Shown one piece after another: positions 62,149-64,000 of a DNA stretch of 64,000 nucleotides. Within the stretch, counting starts at the first letter, position 1; the number at the start of each line of letters is the position of its first letter. Under the pieces are notes generated by a model, which was not told where the DNA came from, did not search any database, and saw only the letters and a program-made list of their open reading frames with translations. The translations under genes and the position numbers were made by a program. Origin of the DNA: Piper betle (Eukaryota > Streptophyta > Magnoliopsida > Piperales > Piperaceae); the NCBI GenBank assembly GCA_033002965.1, contig JAURVB010009692.1:49728-113727 (forward strand), read 5' to 3'.

Positions 62149-64000
62149 TATAACACCCCGTTCCGGTTCACCCCTGAACCGACCCGGATGTGTCACCGGC
62201 GACCGAACCGTTTGCTAATCTACTTGATTCAGTTAAGCCAACCCGGATCTACTCTCGGCATTTGAGGACAGTGATGCAACATGCACAACATGAATGAGAT
62301 GCTTGGGTTCTAACATGGTCCTATATGCATGCCATGACGTGCAAACAACACGAAGGAAAAAAATTAAACAAGAAAATAGTAATAAAATAATTATATTTTT
62401 AAAGAAAAACGGACAGAGCTTCCCCTAATAGTGCAATAATGGCCACCCTATCCACAAGTCTAAACATGCACTGCATTACAGTACCCGTAAACCTCCACAC
62501 TTCTCCGGGTTTGAGGAACTCAAAGGTGGAGTTGTCTTGATCCTTCGGGAACGAAGTGGGTTCTCCCAGCTCCAGAGCCTGCTCTTCCAAGCACACGCCC
62601 TATCTGAAGGCGTGGCCGTTAGTAACCCTCATTCCATTTCTCACTGAAAATGTGAAAACTATACATATATAGGCCTGGATTGGGATTTATACAATAGGCC
62701 CGAAGGCAACTTGTGGTGGATCTTAATTTCGAAAACTGACTCGAGGGATCTCATCCTCGAGGGTTATTAATCCGAACAAAACTGTTGGCTAAATGGCCCG
62801 AGTCAAGTGGGATCCGATAAAATGCCACTTAACTCCTCCTGCACATGATAAATCAAATACACAATAGAATAGTAGTAAATCAGAGAACGAGTCCTAAACG
62901 GACCTGGTAGAAGCTCCAAAAGGGTCCACGCGCCTAGGCGGCGAGCTCCTACACCGTACCTACACAATCAAGCTAAAAGCTAATGCCCGTATGATGAATC
63001 ACACATCCTATAACATGCACACACAATCAACACAATCACACATCAATCATCACACATTCATCCTAAGTCAATTCTAGTGAGTTTTCAATCTGCGTTTCAT
63101 GAAATCAGGGTAATTAATTAGTTCACCTAATTAATTCCTTACTTTTCCATTTTAACACTCATCAATCAACCAATTTCATAATATTTATTAAATTACACAC
63201 AAACATACAGACACGTCAAAAACACGAAAATTCATCTAATTATCTAGTCTAGCATGCTTCCCTAATAATTATAAAATTTAAGAATTTACGTCGAAGTAAT
63301 TTATACCTCGCGTCGTCAAAAATCGGCGACGGCTAGGGTTTCCGTTTCGTGGCTCGAAACTCGAATTCGGCACCTAGTGGCGTCCGAAGTTCGATCGGAT
63401 TCAACCGGGTGTGTTCGGTGGATGATCCGGTAAATTTCCCACGAATCCAATTTTCCGGCGGTTCCGACGGTTTTCTGGCAAATGTTGGCGGTTTTCCGGT
63501 GGAATTTGGCAGTTTTCCGGTGATGATTCTGGACGGGGCAATCAGGGTGTCTATCGGCACCAGCTCAATAAGCTTGGTCCGATGGTGGTGTCAAATAGGG
63601 TAGCCGGGCGGAGATGGCTATCGGTGGCGGCGGCGGCGTGCTCCGATCGGGGCTACGGCCGGTCTCGACGGCGGTCAAGTTGATGGGGGAAACGTCGGCG
63701 ACGGTGGGAGGGTGAGACTGGTGGTCACAGCGGCGGTGATGATGACCAAACGGTGGCGGAATCTGGCTTGGAGTGGCGACGGCCGAGGCAGCTTCGTGGC
63801 ATCGTGGCGGCGCGCTGGCAGGCGATCGGTGGCCGGGCTCTGTCGGGACGGCACAGCGACGGCGAGGGGATGACGGGCAGTTGGTTCCGGCGGCAGGGCG
63901 GCAGTTGAGTGGCAAGGTCAGGGCAGCGTCGGGCGGCTAGGGTTTGGAGAAAAAGAAAAAAACGATTAGGGAAGATGAAGGGGCGTGCGATGGCATTTTG
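62149..64000 (-). repeat. R1 LTR, cut by window end
   Basis: Starts TATAACACCCCG (decayed TGTAACACCCC) and follows the copies at 47394 and 52353. An internal deletion near 62450 removes about 600 bp relative to them. It includes the palindromes near 62752 and 62802, the TATA-like box near 62685 and the GC-rich segment from 63300. It runs out of the window. Confidence 0.82.

Overview
The window looks like a nuclear chromosome segment of a flowering plant. It has one typical plant gene with 19 coding exons and GT-AG introns, set in layers of nested LTR retrotransposons, their solo LTRs, small non-autonomous elements and AT-rich spacer. Primer-binding sites complementary to plant initiator-Met tRNA (TGGTATCAGAGC) recur. 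I cannot name the species from the sequence.

The only intact host gene I can support is on the minus strand, coding 39527-45403. It encodes an 862-residue chromatin protein with two Tify/Jas-like (TDBD) regions, two PHD-type zinc fingers and a C-terminal GNAT acetyltransferase-like domain, the architecture of the Arabidopsis IDM1/ROS4-like family. All 19 exons join in frame. One intron uses a GC donor, and a perfect 77-bp tandem duplication covers the acceptor of exon 4.

Layout: 1-9820 is LTR fragments, including a solo LTR (4889-7363) nested in an opposite-strand LTR. 9821-12968 is a decayed Ty1/copia element (gag, protease, integrase, reverse transcriptase) cut off by a long LTR. 12969-25867 is a stack of long LTRs in both orientations plus a short internal region with no ORF. 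25868-33378 is degraded repeats, including a probable Athila-type remnant at 31411-32330. 33379-36653 is a probable copia LTR and PBS split by a 2.8-kb solo LTR. 36910-37803 is flanked by ~107-bp inverted repeats. 39527-46400 is the gene and its 5' region. 47394-54396 is a gag-only LTR retrotransposon whose LTR (2.84 kb) is longer than its internal region (2.1 kb). 55078-55715 is a hAT-type MITE with an 8-bp target duplication. 58997-59461 is a TRIM with identical 154-bp LTRs and a perfect 5-bp target duplication. The end of the window runs into another long LTR.

I call the dominant repeat 'R1': a long LTR (2.5-2.9 kb) that on its own coding strand begins TGTAAAACCC and ends GGGGTGTTACA. 'R2' is a diverged relative. 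'R3', 'R4' and 'R5' are further, less certain repeat ends. R1 LTRs share a TATA-like box and two palindromes. These names are mine. Family assignments rest on structure and remembered motifs, not on a database search.
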